From contig CP065366.1 of NCBI GenBank assembly GCA_023206055.1, positions 930,001 through 994,000 on the forward strand: a stretch of DNA of 64,000 nucleotides. The letters are read 5' to 3'. Below are positions 16,916 to 26,485 of the stretch, piece by piece (the stretch's first letter is position 1; each line of letters starts with the position of its first letter). This DNA comes from Vibrio cyclitrophicus (GTDB lineage: Bacteria; Pseudomonadota; Gammaproteobacteria; Enterobacterales; Vibrionaceae). The notes beneath the pieces were generated by a model, which had not been told where the DNA came from, searched no databases, and saw only the letters and a list, made by a program, of their open reading frames with translations. Both the position numbers and the translations under genes were made by a program.

Positions 16916-18432
16916 TAGCTTCTTGGCTTTCTTATTATCCAACCAATGACCAAGCTGAGCATCGCCCAAATATACAGTGGCCAAGTACCTACTGTGTGAT
17001 AAGGCGTTTGACCATCTGTTGAAATGAGTTCAGCTTTTAATACTGCCGTTTCAAACTGAGGCACTTGCTTGATGATGTTGCCTTTGTAATCGGTTACTGC
17101 TGTCACACCATTGTTGGTCGAGCGAATAACTGGCTTGCCAAGCTCTAGAGCACGCATCTGTGCGATTTCCATATGTTGCAATGGTCCAATCGAACGGCCG
17201 AACCACGCATCGTTAGAGAGCGTTAGAATAAAGTCAGTTTCATCCGTTACGTTTTGTCTAACTTGATTATTGAAGATGATCTCGTAACACAACGCAGGCG
17301 CTAGATGGCGACCATTTGCCACGATGTTGGGTTGAACAAAGTCGCCACGGCTAAATGATGACATTGGCAAGTCAAAGAAAGGTGCTAATGGGCGCAAGAT
17401 ATCTTCAAACGGAACAAACTCACCAAACGGTAACAGGTGGTGTTTATGGTAGCGTTCGTCTGGATCGTAGCTGTACTCACCGTATGGATTCACGCCGAGA
17501 GAAAGAACACTGTTGTAGTATTTCTTATCTTCAGACTGATTCAGCACACCGGTAATGATCGAGCTGTTGTTCATCTTCGCTGCGCTATCTAAGTTACGTA
17601 GGAAAGATGGGATCTCTACTTCGAATGCTGGAATAGCCGCTTCAGGCCAGATGATGATATCCGCTCCCCAGTTTTCTCTGCTTAGGTCGGTGTACTTCAT
17701 CATGGTTGGCCAGCGATGACTCGGCAGCCATTTGCTGTCTTGATCGACGTTGCCTTGTATTAAGACGACTGACGTGGTTTTTTCAGGGTTCGGCGTGACC
17801 CAGTCGATGTTGCGAATACCAAAGCCTGCGCTAAATACGACAGCGGGAATGAGAGCGATGCTCCATGCCCGGTTAACAATCGCATAAGTGAATGCAGAGG
17901 CTGAAACAATGATCGCTAAAGTTACTAGCTCTACGCCGCCAATCGGTGCAAATGACCCCAATGGCGAATCGATTTGGCTGTAGCCCAACCATAGCCAAGG
18001 GAAGCCCGTCATTACCCAGCCACGCAGCCAATCACTGATTAACCACAATGCAGGAGCTGCAAGGAAAAAGCGGCTCAGATTATTGGCAGGGAAGAACTTG
18101 TTCAAACTCCAGGTAAATAGTCCAGAATAAACGGCTAGGTAGCCAACAAGCAATGCCATCAAAAATAGGTTGGCTGCCAGTGGCATGCCGCCAAAACCAT
18201 CAATGCTGACGTATACCCAGCTGATACCTGTGGTGAATTGACCTAAACCCCATGCGTAGCCAATCCAAAGCGCACTTTTAGGAGAGCGGTTATGAATCAG
18301 TAACAGCAACAAAGCTGGGCTGAGAATAGCAAGAGGCCATATAGAGTATGGAGCGAATGAAAGGGTGGTTATAGCGCCAACAAAAACGGCCGCAAGCGGC
18401 CGTAATAGGCGATGAATAAATGTCTTAGTCAT
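16915..18432 (-). CDS. lnt: Apolipoprotein N-acyltransferase
   Basis: Lnt adds the third acyl chain to the N-terminal Cys of lipoproteins in the inner membrane, a requirement for Lol-dependent export. The 505-residue protein has about six to seven N-terminal TM helices and a nitrilase-like periplasmic domain. The catalytic Glu (WPEAAIP), Lys (region YHKHHLLPFGEFVPF) and Cys (LCYEIIF) are all visible. It is transcribed after corC. The lipoproteins encoded nearby (LptE, RlpA, LolB) would be among its substrates. Confidence 0.97.
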   Translation of the reverse strand: MTKTFIHRLLRPLAAVFVGAITTLSFAPYSIWPLAILSPALLLLLIHNRSPKSALWIGYAWGLGQFTTGISWVYVSIDGFGGMPLAANLFLMALLVGYLAVYSGLFTWSLNKFFPANNLSRFFLAAPALWLISDWLRGWVMTGFPWLWLGYSQIDSPLGSFAPIGGVELVTLAIIVSASAFTYAIVNRAWSIALIPAVVFSAGFGIRNIDWVTPNPEKTTSVVLIQGNVDQDSKWLPSHRWPTMMKYTDLSRENWGADIIIWPEAAIPAFEVEIPSFLRNLDSAAKMNNSSIITGVLNQSEDKKYYNSVLSLGVNPYGEYSYDPDERYHKHHLLPFGEFVPFEDILRPLAPFFDLPMSSFSRGDFVQPNIVANGRHLAPALCYEIIFNNQVRQNVTDETDFILTLSNDAWFGRSIGPLQHMEIAQMRALELGKPVIRSTNNGVTAVTDYKGNIIKQVPQFETAVLKAELISTDGQTPYHTVGTWPLYIWAMLSLVIGWIIRKPRS

Positions 18433-18464
18433 CTAATTTCTGTCATCTCTTTAGAGAGAAGTTG

Positions 18465-19355
18465 TTATTCTTCGATAGTTGGAAGAGGCTGTTCGTCAGG
18501 AATGGTTACCTGTAGCTGAATCACACGACGGTTATCGGCTGATGTTATTTTGAAATGGTAGTTTTCGATTTCTACAATTTCGCCACGAACCGGCAGGTGA
18601 CCGAGTGCTGTCATAACCATGCCGCCTACCGTATCCACTTCATCGTCACTAAAGGCAGTGTTAAACGTATCGTTGAACTCTTCAATAGTGGTTAAAGCTT
18701 TTACAGAGAAGGTATGCTTGCTCAGCTTACGAATATCTAGCTCTTCTTCATCGTCGAACTCGTCTTCAATTTCACCAACGATTTCTTCGAGGATATCTTC
18801 AATGGTTACCAGGCCAGAAACACCGCCAAACTCATCGACAACGATAGACATGTGGTAGCGCTCTTCTTGGAACTCCTTAAGCAGGCGGTCAACACGCTTA
18901 CTTTCAGGAACAACCACGACAGGGCGAATCACTTGTTCGATATCAAACGGGGCACTTTCTGAACCCAAATACTTAAGTAGGTCCTTCGCTAATAGAATGC
19001 CTTCAACATGGTCTTTATCTTCACTGATCACTGGGTAGCGAGAGTGTTGAGCATCAGTAATAAGCGCAATCAATGTATCTAAATCATCGGTGCGTTCAAC
19101 TGTAACCATTTGAGAACGAGGCAGCATGATATCGCGTACTCGCATCTCTGAAATTTCCATAACACCTTCGAGCATGTCGCGAGTGTCGTGGTCAATTAGG
19201 TCATTAATTTCTGAGTCGCGGATTACATCTACGAGCTCTTGGCGGTCTTTTACCTCGCCTTGAAATAGTTGGCCTAGGCGTTCAAAGAAGGACTTTCTAC
19301 TCGGACCTTCAGATTTTTTACTTCCCTCAGAAGTGGGGGGGTTACCTTCGTTCAT
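18465..19355 (-). CDS. corC: CNNM/CorC-family CBS-domain protein
   Basis: CorC (YbeX) is a cytosolic CBS-domain protein linked to Mg2+/Co2+ efflux and, in E. coli, to ribosome metabolism. The 296-residue protein has two CBS motifs (DIMLPRSQMVTV near residue 75 and a second near 135-180) and a C-terminal transporter-associated domain (VGGMVMTALGHLPVRGE). It has no membrane domain. The gene order ybeZ-ybeY-corC-lnt is the same as in enterics. A gap of 118 nt separates it from ybeY. Confidence 0.94.
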   Translation of the reverse strand: MNEGNPPTSEGSKKSEGPSRKSFFERLGQLFQGEVKDRQELVDVIRDSEINDLIDHDTRDMLEGVMEISEMRVRDIMLPRSQMVTVERTDDLDTLIALITDAQHSRYPVISEDKDHVEGILLAKDLLKYLGSESAPFDIEQVIRPVVVVPESKRVDRLLKEFQEERYHMSIVVDEFGGVSGLVTIEDILEEIVGEIEDEFDDEEELDIRKLSKHTFSVKALTTIEEFNDTFNTAFSDDEVDTVGGMVMTALGHLPVRGEIVEIENYHFKITSADNRRVIQLQVTIPDEQPLPTIEE

Positions 19356-19473
19356 GATTTCTCAAAAAATAACGCTATCAGAAGTGTGATAGCACACATC
19401 ACAACTCAGATTCCTGAAAATAACAGGTTCGATGAGTCGTTGTTTCTCTGCAAACTACTTACCTAGAATCAAT

Positions 19474-19935
19474 TTACTTTTCTAGAATATAAGGGTCTTC
19501 AAACCCCATAGCTTGCATGATTTCTGTCTCGAGTGACTCCATCTCTTCAGCTTCATCATCTTCGATATGATCATAACCTAGCAGATGCAGACTGCCATGT
19601 ACAACCATATGAGCCCAGTGTGCTAGCAGAGGCTTATTTTGCTCTTCTGCTTCTTTTTCGACAACTTGACGGCAAATAATGAGGTCACCCAGAAGATCTA
19701 ATTCGATCCCTGGAGGAGCTTCGAATGGGAAAGACAGCACGTTAGTTGGCTTATCTTTACCACGGTATTCATGATTGAGCTGGTGGCTCTCTTCCGTATC
19801 AACGATACGAACCGTCAACTCGGCGTTCTCTTGAAACTGAGGAATTGTCTTGTCTAACCAAAGCTGAATATCTTGCTCGGTTGGAAGACCTTGCTCATTT
19901 TCGACCGCAATTTGCAGGTCTAGTTCAATAGACAT
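19474..19935 (-). CDS. ybeY: Endoribonuclease YbeY
   Basis: YbeY is a metal-dependent RNase involved in 16S rRNA 3'-end maturation and ribosome quality control. The 153-residue protein contains the zinc-binding H-x3-H-x5-H motif as HGSLHLLGYDH, followed by an acidic run. The core NHEYRGKDKPTNVLSFPFE is characteristic. The ybeZ stop and ybeY ATG directly abut, indicating coupled translation. Confidence 0.97.
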   Translation of the reverse strand: MSIELDLQIAVENEQGLPTEQDIQLWLDKTIPQFQENAELTVRIVDTEESHQLNHEYRGKDKPTNVLSFPFEAPPGIELDLLGDLIICRQVVEKEAEEQNKPLLAHWAHMVVHGSLHLLGYDHIEDDEAEEMESLETEIMQAMGFEDPYILEK

Positions 19936-21057
19936 CTATTTATCACCTTGTTCTGTAATCTCAGAACTATTTTGTGTTGCTAATTGTGTCGTAACTGTTT
20001 GCTGAGCCTCAAGAAGTTTGGCTTCGCGTTCTTCACGTTTACGCTTCTCAAACTCTTTACGCTCTTTCTGGTCTTTTGCTTCCCATTTCTCGTAGGCATT
20101 AACGATACGAGCAACAACAGGGTGACGAACCACATCTTCAGACATGAAGAAGTTAAAGCTGATGTCATCGACTTCGCTCAGTACTTCCGTTGCATGACGT
20201 AGACCAGATTTCGCGCCACGAGGTAAATCGATTTGAGTAATGTCACCCGTGATAACTGCACGCGAATTGAAACCGATACGGGTTAAAAACATTTTCATCT
20301 GTTCAACAGTCGTGTTCTGGCTTTCATCAAGAATGATAAATGCATCATTCAGAGTACGGCCACGCATGTAAGCCAGTGGAGCGACTTCAATTACGTTACG
20401 TTCAATCAGCTTTTCAACACGCTCAAAGCCGAGCATCTCAAAAAGTGCATCGTAAAGTGGACGCAAATATGGGTCTACTTTTTGGCTTAAATCACCCGGT
20501 AGGAAACCAAGCTTCTCACCAGCTTCAACAGCAGGACGAGTCAGTAGGATTCGGCGAACCTCTTGGCGTTCAAGAGCATCAACTGCTGCAGCAACGGCTA
20601 AGTAGGTTTTACCTGTACCAGCAGGCCCAATACCAAAAGTGATGTCATGAGTGACCATGTTCATTAGGTATTGTGCTTGGTTTGGCGTTCGAGGTTTGAT
20701 AACGCCCTTCTTCGTCTTAATGGTGACTTCTTTGCCGTAGTCAATTTCAGACTCGACGTGTTGCTCCAAAATGCCAGACTCAGTGACCGCTAAGTGCACT
20801 TGCTCTGGTTCAATATCGATAATGTTGCCTTTAACTGGAGCAGTTTCAACATAGAGGTGTTTGATGATGTCTAAAGCAGCAGCAGTAGTGTGAGGCTTAC
20901 CAACGATGGTGAAGAAGTTGCTACGGTAATTAATCTCAACGCCAAGACGACGCTCAAGGTGCTTGACGTTGTCGTCAAATGGTCCGCATAAACTTGCCAA
21001 ACGCTTGTTGTCTGCTGGCTCTAGATTTATCTCTAAGGTAACGATTTTATTGCTCAA
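19936..21057 (-). CDS. ybeZ: PhoH-like ATPase YbeZ
   Basis: YbeZ is a PhoH-family P-loop NTPase that partners YbeY in ribosome metabolism. The 373-residue protein has an N-terminal KH-like region, a Walker A motif GPAGTGKTY and a Walker B-type motif FIILDESQN. An arginine-finger-containing SGLRHATEVL segment follows. The last ~50 residues are a charged Lys/Glu tail. A terminator-like hairpin between miaB and this gene suggests it has its own promoter. Confidence 0.95.
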   Translation of the reverse strand: MSNKIVTLEINLEPADNKRLASLCGPFDDNVKHLERRLGVEINYRSNFFTIVGKPHTTAAALDIIKHLYVETAPVKGNIIDIEPEQVHLAVTESGILEQHVESEIDYGKEVTIKTKKGVIKPRTPNQAQYLMNMVTHDITFGIGPAGTGKTYLAVAAAVDALERQEVRRILLTRPAVEAGEKLGFLPGDLSQKVDPYLRPLYDALFEMLGFERVEKLIERNVIEVAPLAYMRGRTLNDAFIILDESQNTTVEQMKMFLTRIGFNSRAVITGDITQIDLPRGAKSGLRHATEVLSEVDDISFNFFMSEDVVRHPVVARIVNAYEKWEAKDQKERKEFEKRKREEREAKLLEAQQTVTTQLATQNSSEITEQGDK

Positions 21058-21092
21058 ATTAGCCTCTCATTTTGTGCCATTCTCTCTTAAAT

Positions 21093-21133
21093 AAAAAAAA
21101 AAGAGCAAGAAGCCCGATTTAGACCGGGCTTCT
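21093..21133 (-). terminator. Terminator after miaB
   Basis: The stem AGAAGCCCG / CGGGCTTCT (21108-21133) with an 8-nt loop is followed on the minus strand by TGCTC and a long T run. It separates miaB from the ybeZ-ybeY-corC-lnt group. Confidence 0.88.
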
Positions 21134-21221
21134 GATGGTGATTCCCTATTTCTAAGATGGTCACTTAGTTAGGTAATTTCAAGCTTTGTGTTTGCGCTTT
21201 GTGCTCAAACAGTTGTATTGG

Positions 21222-22646
21222 CTATGGCGTAAATGTTGCTACACCTAGCTCGTCTTCACGTTTTGTTTTTTCCATCATTTCTGCTGGAGTCATTACAACG
21301 CGTAGACCCATGTCTTTTTCTGTTCGAACTAGCTCACCACGTAGTGAGTTAGTGTAAACTTCAGTGATCTTCACATCTACGAACTGGCCGATTAGGTCTG
21401 CAGAACCTTCGAAGTTCACAACACGGCTATTTTCTGTACGGCCGCGAAGTTCCATTAGGTTCTTTCTTGATGGACCTTCAACAAGGATACGTTGTTCAGT
21501 GCCTAGCATTAGACGAGAGAAACGCATAGCTTGTGTGTTTACTGTCTGTTGCAGTTCCCACAGGCGATCTTTTTTCTCTTGTGCTGGAACATCGCACGGG
21601 TAATCTGCTGCTGGTGTACCAGGGCGAGGAGAGAAAACAAAGCTGAAGCTCATATCGAAATCAACTTCTTTAATTAGCTTCATTGTATCTTGGAAATCTT
21701 GCTTAGATTCACCTGGGAAACCAACAATAAAGTCAGAGCTGATTTGAATGTCAGGACGAGCTTTACGCAGTTTACGAATAATAGATTTGTACTCGATAGC
21801 CGTATGTGGACGCTTCATCATCGTAAGAATACGGTCACTACCACTTTGTACTGGTAGGTGAAGGAAGCTCACTAGTTCAGGGGTATCTTTGTAAACTTCA
21901 ATGATGTCGTCACCAAACTCAAGCGGGTGGCTTGTTGTGAAACGAATACGATCGATACCATCGATAGAAGCAACAAGACGAAGCAGTTCTGCGAATGAAC
22001 AGATATCACCTTCGTGTGTTGGACCGCGGTATGCGTTTACGTTTTGGCCTAGCAGGTTTACTTCACGTACGCCTTGCTCTGCAAGCTGTGCAACTTCGAA
22101 CAGCACATCATCCATTGGACGGCTAACTTCTTCACCACGAGTATATGGAACAACACAGTAAGTACAGTACTTAGAGCAACCTTCCATGATAGAAACGTAC
22201 GCTGTTGCGCCGTCTGCTTTAGGTTCTGGAAGGTTATCGAACTTTTCGATCTCAGGGAATGAGATATCCATTACTGGTTTTTCGTTAGACAGTGATGACT
22301 TAATCATTTCTGGCAGACGGTGTAATGTTTGTGGGCCAAAGATAACGTCTACGTACGGTGCACGTTGACGAATGTGATCACCTTCTTGAGTCGCTACACA
22401 GCCACCCACACCGATCACCACACCTTCTTTCTTATCTTTAAGTGTTTTCCAACGACCAAGCTGGTGGAATACTTTTTCTTGTGCTTTTTCGCGGATAGAA
22501 CAAGTATTCAATAGTAGTACGTCTGCTTCCTCAGGTACTTCAGTTAGCTCATAGCCATTTGCAGCGTTAAGCAGGTCGGCCATTTTTGATGAATCGTATT
22601 CGTTCATCTGACAGCCCCAAGTTTTAATTAGCAGTTTCTTACTCAT
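21222..22646 (-). CDS. miaB: tRNA-2-methylthio-N6-dimethylallyladenosine synthase MiaB
   Basis: MiaB methylthiolates i6A37 in tRNAs that read UNN codons. The 474-residue radical-SAM methylthiotransferase has an N-terminal UPF0004 domain with conserved Cys (KTWGCQMNEYDS, NTCSIREKA). The radical-SAM triad is in EGCSKYCTYCVVPYTRG, and a C-terminal TRAM domain binds RNA. It is divergent from ubiF, as in E. coli, and a strong terminator follows it. Confidence 0.97.
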   Translation of the reverse strand: MSKKLLIKTWGCQMNEYDSSKMADLLNAANGYELTEVPEEADVLLLNTCSIREKAQEKVFHQLGRWKTLKDKKEGVVIGVGGCVATQEGDHIRQRAPYVDVIFGPQTLHRLPEMIKSSLSNEKPVMDISFPEIEKFDNLPEPKADGATAYVSIMEGCSKYCTYCVVPYTRGEEVSRPMDDVLFEVAQLAEQGVREVNLLGQNVNAYRGPTHEGDICSFAELLRLVASIDGIDRIRFTTSHPLEFGDDIIEVYKDTPELVSFLHLPVQSGSDRILTMMKRPHTAIEYKSIIRKLRKARPDIQISSDFIVGFPGESKQDFQDTMKLIKEVDFDMSFSFVFSPRPGTPAADYPCDVPAQEKKDRLWELQQTVNTQAMRFSRLMLGTEQRILVEGPSRKNLMELRGRTENSRVVNFEGSADLIGQFVDVKITEVYTNSLRGELVRTEKDMGLRVVMTPAEMMEKTKREDELGVATFTP

Positions 22647-22954
22647 TATATGTTCGCTCGATCGTTAGTTTAATTTAAGGGAGCAAATCGCCCATTATTC
22701 ATCCGCCAGCCCCGTTTGTCATAATTCGGTATTCAATTTTATGACAGGCTCTAGCGGCAAGCGGCGTATTGTACTGGTTTCAAAACCGACTGACTAGTAG
22801 TCTGAACAAATCTCTTATGTAGTGGTTTTTATTATCGTTAACACCATATGCCATAAGGGATAACCCTTTTTTCGAATAAGGTTTTTGGTTACAAGTTAGT
22901 TATGAAAAAGTACAATCAAAAACAGTCAAAGAATCAAACTGATAAGTACAAAAT
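22647..22954. other. Intergenic region between divergent miaB and ubiF
   Basis: These 308 bp hold the promoters of both genes. I see only a weak AAGGG/CCCTT hairpin near 22855-22868 and no promoter or operator clear enough to call. Confidence 0.5.
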
Positions 22955-24130
22955 ATGAACAGTTACGATATTGTAGTAGTCGGTGGCGGCATGGTTGGTG
23001 CAGCAACAGCGATCGGTTTTGCAAAACAAGGTCTGAGTGTTGCGGTAATCGAAGGTTTTGCCCCACAAGCTTTTGATGAGTCACAATCGATGGATATTCG
23101 TGTGTCAGCAATTTCTCAAGCATCGGTCGATTTACTTGAAGATCTTGGTGCGTGGCAAAATATCGCAGCGATGCGTGTGTGTTCTTACAAGCGTTTAGAA
23201 ACGTGGGAGCATCCAGAGTGTCGTACTCGATTTGACGCTGCATCACTGGATCTGCCCCGTCTAGGCTATATCGTTGAGAACAGACTCATTCAATTAGGAT
23301 TATGGTCTCAATTTGATGCCTACGACAATCTCGAACTGTTATGCCCAGAAAAGCTGGATGAAATTGAGTTTGGTGAAACTAATATCGTTAAGCTTCAATC
23401 AGGAGCTGAGTTATCCGCGAGGTGGGTGGTTGGTGCTGATGGTGCGAATTCAGCCGTTCGACAACAAGCTGGAATTGGTATTACAGCTTGGGATTACCGA
23501 CAGCACTGCATGCTTATTAATGTCGAAACTGAGCAGCCTCAACAAGATATTACTTGGCAGCAATTTCTACCAAGTGGCCCTCGTTCATTTTTGCCTTTGT
23601 GTTCTCTAACCTCTGATAATCAAGAAGTCGGGCAGGGCTCGTTAGTTTGGTATGATTCTCCGCTGCGTATTAAGCAACTGTCAGCAATGACCCCTGAAAA
23701 ACTACGTAATGAAGTACTTACTCACTTTCCTAAAGAGTTAGGTGATATAAAAGTCTTGAATTCGGGTTCTTTTCCTCTGACACGACGTCATGCTCAATCA
23801 TACTCGAAGAATAACTGTATTCTAGTCGGGGACTCTGCGCATACGATTAACCCTCTAGCAGGGCAGGGTGTAAACTTGGGTTTTAAAGATGTGGCAGCAC
23901 TATTGGATATCACCAAAGAGAAAGGTGAATTGAATCAATCTGTAGCGAGACGCTATGAAGTAATCAGAAGAGGTGACAATCTAATGATGCAAAGTGGCAT
24001 GGACTTTTTCTACAAAACGTTTAGCAATGACATTGGCCCACTTAAGTTTGTGCGTAATGCAGCACTAAAGCTAGCAGAAAGCTCAGGGCCGATTAAATCA
24101 CAGGTGCTTAAATACGCTTTAGGGTTGTGA
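22955..24130 (+). CDS. ubiF: Ubiquinone-biosynthesis FAD monooxygenase (UbiF)
   Basis: UbiF hydroxylates the benzoquinol ring (C6 of the demethoxy intermediate) in aerobic ubiquinone synthesis. The 391-residue protein has the Rossmann FAD motif VVGGGMVGAATAIGFAKQG at the N-terminus, a DG motif (VVGADGANSAVR) and the second FAD motif LVGDSAHTINPLAGQGVNLG. The family also contains UbiH, UbiI and VisC. The assignment to UbiF rests on position next to miaB and the tRNA array, which matches E. coli, plus overall similarity. Confidence 0.88.
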   Translation: MNSYDIVVVGGGMVGAATAIGFAKQGLSVAVIEGFAPQAFDESQSMDIRVSAISQASVDLLEDLGAWQNIAAMRVCSYKRLETWEHPECRTRFDAASLDLPRLGYIVENRLIQLGLWSQFDAYDNLELLCPEKLDEIEFGETNIVKLQSGAELSARWVVGADGANSAVRQQAGIGITAWDYRQHCMLINVETEQPQQDITWQQFLPSGPRSFLPLCSLTSDNQEVGQGSLVWYDSPLRIKQLSAMTPEKLRNEVLTHFPKELGDIKVLNSGSFPLTRRHAQSYSKNNCILVGDSAHTINPLAGQGVNLGFKDVAALLDITKEKGELNQSVARRYEVIRRGDNLMMQSGMDFFYKTFSNDIGPLKFVRNAALKLAESSGPIKSQVLKYALGL

Positions 24131-24156
24131 TTGGTTAGTCCAAATTATCGAGTTAT

Positions 24157-24188
24157 AAAAAAAGGAGAGCTGAGGCTCTCCTTTTTTG
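24157..24188. terminator. Bidirectional terminator between ubiF and the lactonase gene
   Basis: The perfect stem AAAGGAGAGC / GCTCTCCTTT with a TGAG loop has A and T tracts on either side. It serves the convergent ubiF and lactonase genes. Confidence 0.88.
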
Positions 24189-24203
24189 ATTTCGTGATAA
24201 TGC

Positions 24204-25250
24204 TTAATGTTGTTGCGTCACACAAACAGGCGCATCAATGGCTAAAGAGCGTCCAGTATAAATGAGGGAGCCATCCTCAATATTTCGTTTGAATGACGTG
24301 AGGTTGTTGGAATGCTGGTTTGCGGCGATAAGCCATTGGCCGTCATTAGTGATATGAAAGTCGCGAGGGAACTTACCTTCAACGTCGTAACTATCCATAA
24401 AAATGAGTTTTTGAGTGGCTGAGCCTATTCTAAAACAACTGATTCTTGATTGATGTCGACATGACACATAAAGGAATTGCTCATCGGGCGATAGCTTAAT
24501 GGCAGCGGCAGCCCCTCCCTTCTCCATATTCGGTAAGGCATCAACCTCATCCACTATATTCCAAATACCTAAAGACTTTTCCAAAATCAATATCGTTTCA
24601 GAGAGCTCACACACCACATAGGCTCGATCTTCAGCTTGGTTAAAGACTAGGTGACGAGGTCCATTCCCTGCTGGCACTTTAATAGACTGCATTGGCTCAT
24701 CAAGGAATTCTTCTTGTTCTTCGTCGAAGCAATAGAAGTTGATTCGATCGGCTCCGAGATCGACGGTGACAAACTGAGGAGAATTCTTCATAAAAAGACT
24801 TTGATGAGCATGTGGCCCAGTTTGTCTTTCTGTATTAGGTCCAGAACCAACCATCTTGAGCGTTTTGAGTCGTTTATCGATATTGCCATTGATACTTAAA
24901 CTAAAGATATCGAATGTCCCTGATGAATATTGCGATGTAATAGCAAACTTATTGTGGGGATCTATAGTGATATGACAAGGATGCTCTCCTGAAATTGGCT
25001 CAGCATTTGACGCTATTGTTGAATCAGCATTAGGTATATGAATTAGCTGTGGTTGTATCTTTTGGTCAACTTCAGAAGCTGTGTAGACCCCTAGCTTGGT
25101 CGTGGTGACAAACGAGGGGTTAGTGCAGGTCGCCATAAGCTCTAAAGGTAGCAGCGTTCCCGTTTCTAGATCTAACTGAGTTTGATATACACCTTGGCTA
25201 TTACTTGGCGTATCTGTGTAGCAACCGATCGTTAAAGGGAGGGTTTTCAT
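24204..25250 (-). CDS. Beta-propeller lactonase-family protein (COG2706)
   Basis: This 348-residue protein resembles 6-phosphogluconolactonase-type (YbhE/Pgl) seven-bladed beta-propellers. Motifs are YTDTPSNSQGVY in the first blade, GEHPCHITIDP, TGPHAHQS with adjacent histidine, GNGPRHLVF and FPRDFHITNDGQWLIAANQ. Members act on sugar lactones, but substrate is not proven here and some relatives have other roles. No signal peptide is evident, so it is probably cytosolic. It lies alone between ubiF and the tRNA array. Confidence 0.75.
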   Translation of the reverse strand: MKTLPLTIGCYTDTPSNSQGVYQTQLDLETGTLLPLELMATCTNPSFVTTTKLGVYTASEVDQKIQPQLIHIPNADSTIASNAEPISGEHPCHITIDPHNKFAITSQYSSGTFDIFSLSINGNIDKRLKTLKMVGSGPNTERQTGPHAHQSLFMKNSPQFVTVDLGADRINFYCFDEEQEEFLDEPMQSIKVPAGNGPRHLVFNQAEDRAYVVCELSETILILEKSLGIWNIVDEVDALPNMEKGGAAAAIKLSPDEQFLYVSCRHQSRISCFRIGSATQKLIFMDSYDVEGKFPRDFHITNDGQWLIAANQHSNNLTSFKRNIEDGSLIYTGRSLAIDAPVCVTQQH

Positions 25251-25370
25251 AGGTAGTCATACTCAGTTGGGAAATGGAGCAGACATTGTCTAATAAAATC
25301 GCAATAAAAGTGAGGTTATAGAAGAGAATACTAGGTGACTTGGCTAGCAGATTTACATATTCCAGATAAA

Positions 25371-25400
25371 ATAGAACCCAGCTAAAAAGCTGGGTTCTAT
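25371..25400 (-). terminator. Terminator of the tRNA array
   Basis: The perfect 11-bp stem AGAACCCAGCT / AGCTGGGTTCT with an AAAA loop lies 8 nt past the last tRNA-Leu. On the minus strand it is followed by ATTTTATC. Confidence 0.85.
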
Positions 25401-25407
25401 TCAATAA

Positions 25408-25492
25408 TGGTGCGGTCGGAGAGACTTGAACTCTCACACCTCTCGGCGCCAGAACCTAAATCTGGTGCGTCTACCAATTCCGCCACGACCGC
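25408..25492 (-). tRNA. tRNA-Leu(TAG) copy 1
   Basis: An 85-nt cloverleaf with a GCGGTCG/CGACCGC acceptor stem, anticodon TAG, long class II variable arm, TTCAAGT T-loop and encoded CCA. It is the last tRNA of the array in transcription order. Confidence 0.97.
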
Positions 25493-25565
25493 AGCAAATC
25501 TTTATAGTTATATCGACATTGGTAATTCAATATAACGTTGTTGTTCTTCTTTCATAAAGAAAGAA

Positions 25566-25642
25566 TGGTGGCTACTGCGGGATTCGAACCTGCGACCCCA
25601 TCATTATGAGTGATGTGCTCTAACCAACTGAGCTAAGTAGCC
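25566..25642 (-). tRNA. tRNA-Met(CAT) copy 1, elongator type
   Basis: A 77-nt tRNA with GGCTACT/AGTAGCC acceptor stem, anticodon loop CTCATAA, TTCGAAT T-loop and encoded CCA. The paired acceptor end marks it as elongator rather than initiator tRNA. Confidence 0.95.
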
Positions 25643-25693
25643 AATAATGAATTTTATGCATTCACTATTTTATCTCTAATTAAAGAGAAATAA

Positions 25694-25778
25694 TGGTGCG
25701 GTCGGAGAGACTTGAACTCTCACACCTCTCGGCGCCAGAACCTAAATCTGGTGCGTCTACCAATTCCGCCACGACCGC
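25694..25778 (-). tRNA. tRNA-Leu(TAG) copy 2
   Basis: Identical over 85 nt to the other Leu copies of the array. Encoded CCA present. Confidence 0.97.
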
Positions 25779-25865
25779 AGCAAAGCTTTCCTCTCAACTA
25801 AGCAAAGAGCCTAGCGAAGAGTATATAGTTAAGAAGACTTATGGTTTGTCTAAGTAACGTTGTAA

Positions 25866-25940
25866 TGGCTGGGCTACCTGGATTCGAACCAGGGAATGCT
25901 GGCATCAAAAGCCAGTGCCTTACCGCTTGGCGATAGCCCA
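25866..25940 (-). tRNA. tRNA-Gln(TTG) copy 1
   Basis: A 75-nt tRNA with TGGGCTA/TAGCCCA acceptor stem (the U1-A72 pair typical of tRNA-Gln), anticodon TTG, TTCGAAT T-loop and encoded CCA. Confidence 0.97.
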
Positions 25941-25970
25941 ACAGTGATGTCATTTAAGACATCTAAATAA

Positions 25971-26055
25971 TGGTGCGGTCGGAGAGACTTGAACTCTCAC
26001 ACCTCTCGGCGCCAGAACCTAAATCTGGTGCGTCTACCAATTCCGCCACGACCGC
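25971..26055 (-). tRNA. tRNA-Leu(TAG) copy 3
   Basis: An 85-nt class II tRNA, identical to the other Leu copies, part of the 257-bp tandem unit. Encoded CCA present. Confidence 0.97.
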
Positions 26056-26123
26056 AGCAAAGCTTTTACTCTAGCGAAGAGTATAGTTAAGAAGACTTAT
26101 GGTTTGTCTAAGTAACGTTGTAA

Positions 26124-26197
26124 TGGCTGGGCTACCTGGATTCGAACCAGGAATGCTGGCATCAAAAGCCAGTGCCTTACCGCTTGGCGATAGCCCA
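26124..26197 (-). tRNA. tRNA-Gln(TTG) copy 2, one base shorter
   Basis: This copy is 74 nt rather than 75. It lacks one C of the CATTCCC stretch between the anticodon and T stems. The T stem (CCTGG/CCAGG) can still form, so the variable loop is four bases rather than five. All other parts equal the sister copies. Confidence 0.9.
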
Positions 26198-26227
26198 ACA
26201 GTGATGTCATTTAAGACATCTAAATAA

Positions 26228-26312
26228 TGGTGCGGTCGGAGAGACTTGAACTCTCACACCTCTCGGCGCCAGAACCTAAATCTGGTGCGTCTACCAATTC
26301 CGCCACGACCGC
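26228..26312 (-). tRNA. tRNA-Leu(TAG) copy 4
   Basis: An 85-nt class II tRNA identical to the other Leu copies, in the 257-bp tandem unit. Confidence 0.97.
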
Positions 26313-26380
26313 AGCAAAGCTTTTACTCTAGCGAAGAGTATAGTTAAGAAGACTTATGGTTTGTCTAAGTAACGTTGTAA

Positions 26381-26455
26381 TGGCTGGGCTACCTGGATTC
26401 GAACCAGGGAATGCTGGCATCAAAAGCCAGTGCCTTACCGCTTGGCGATAGCCCA
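26381..26455 (-). tRNA. tRNA-Gln(TTG) copy 3
   Basis: A 75-nt tRNA identical to Gln copy 1, anticodon TTG, encoded CCA. Confidence 0.97.
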
Positions 26456-26485
26456 ACAGTGATGTCATTTAAGACATCTAAATAA

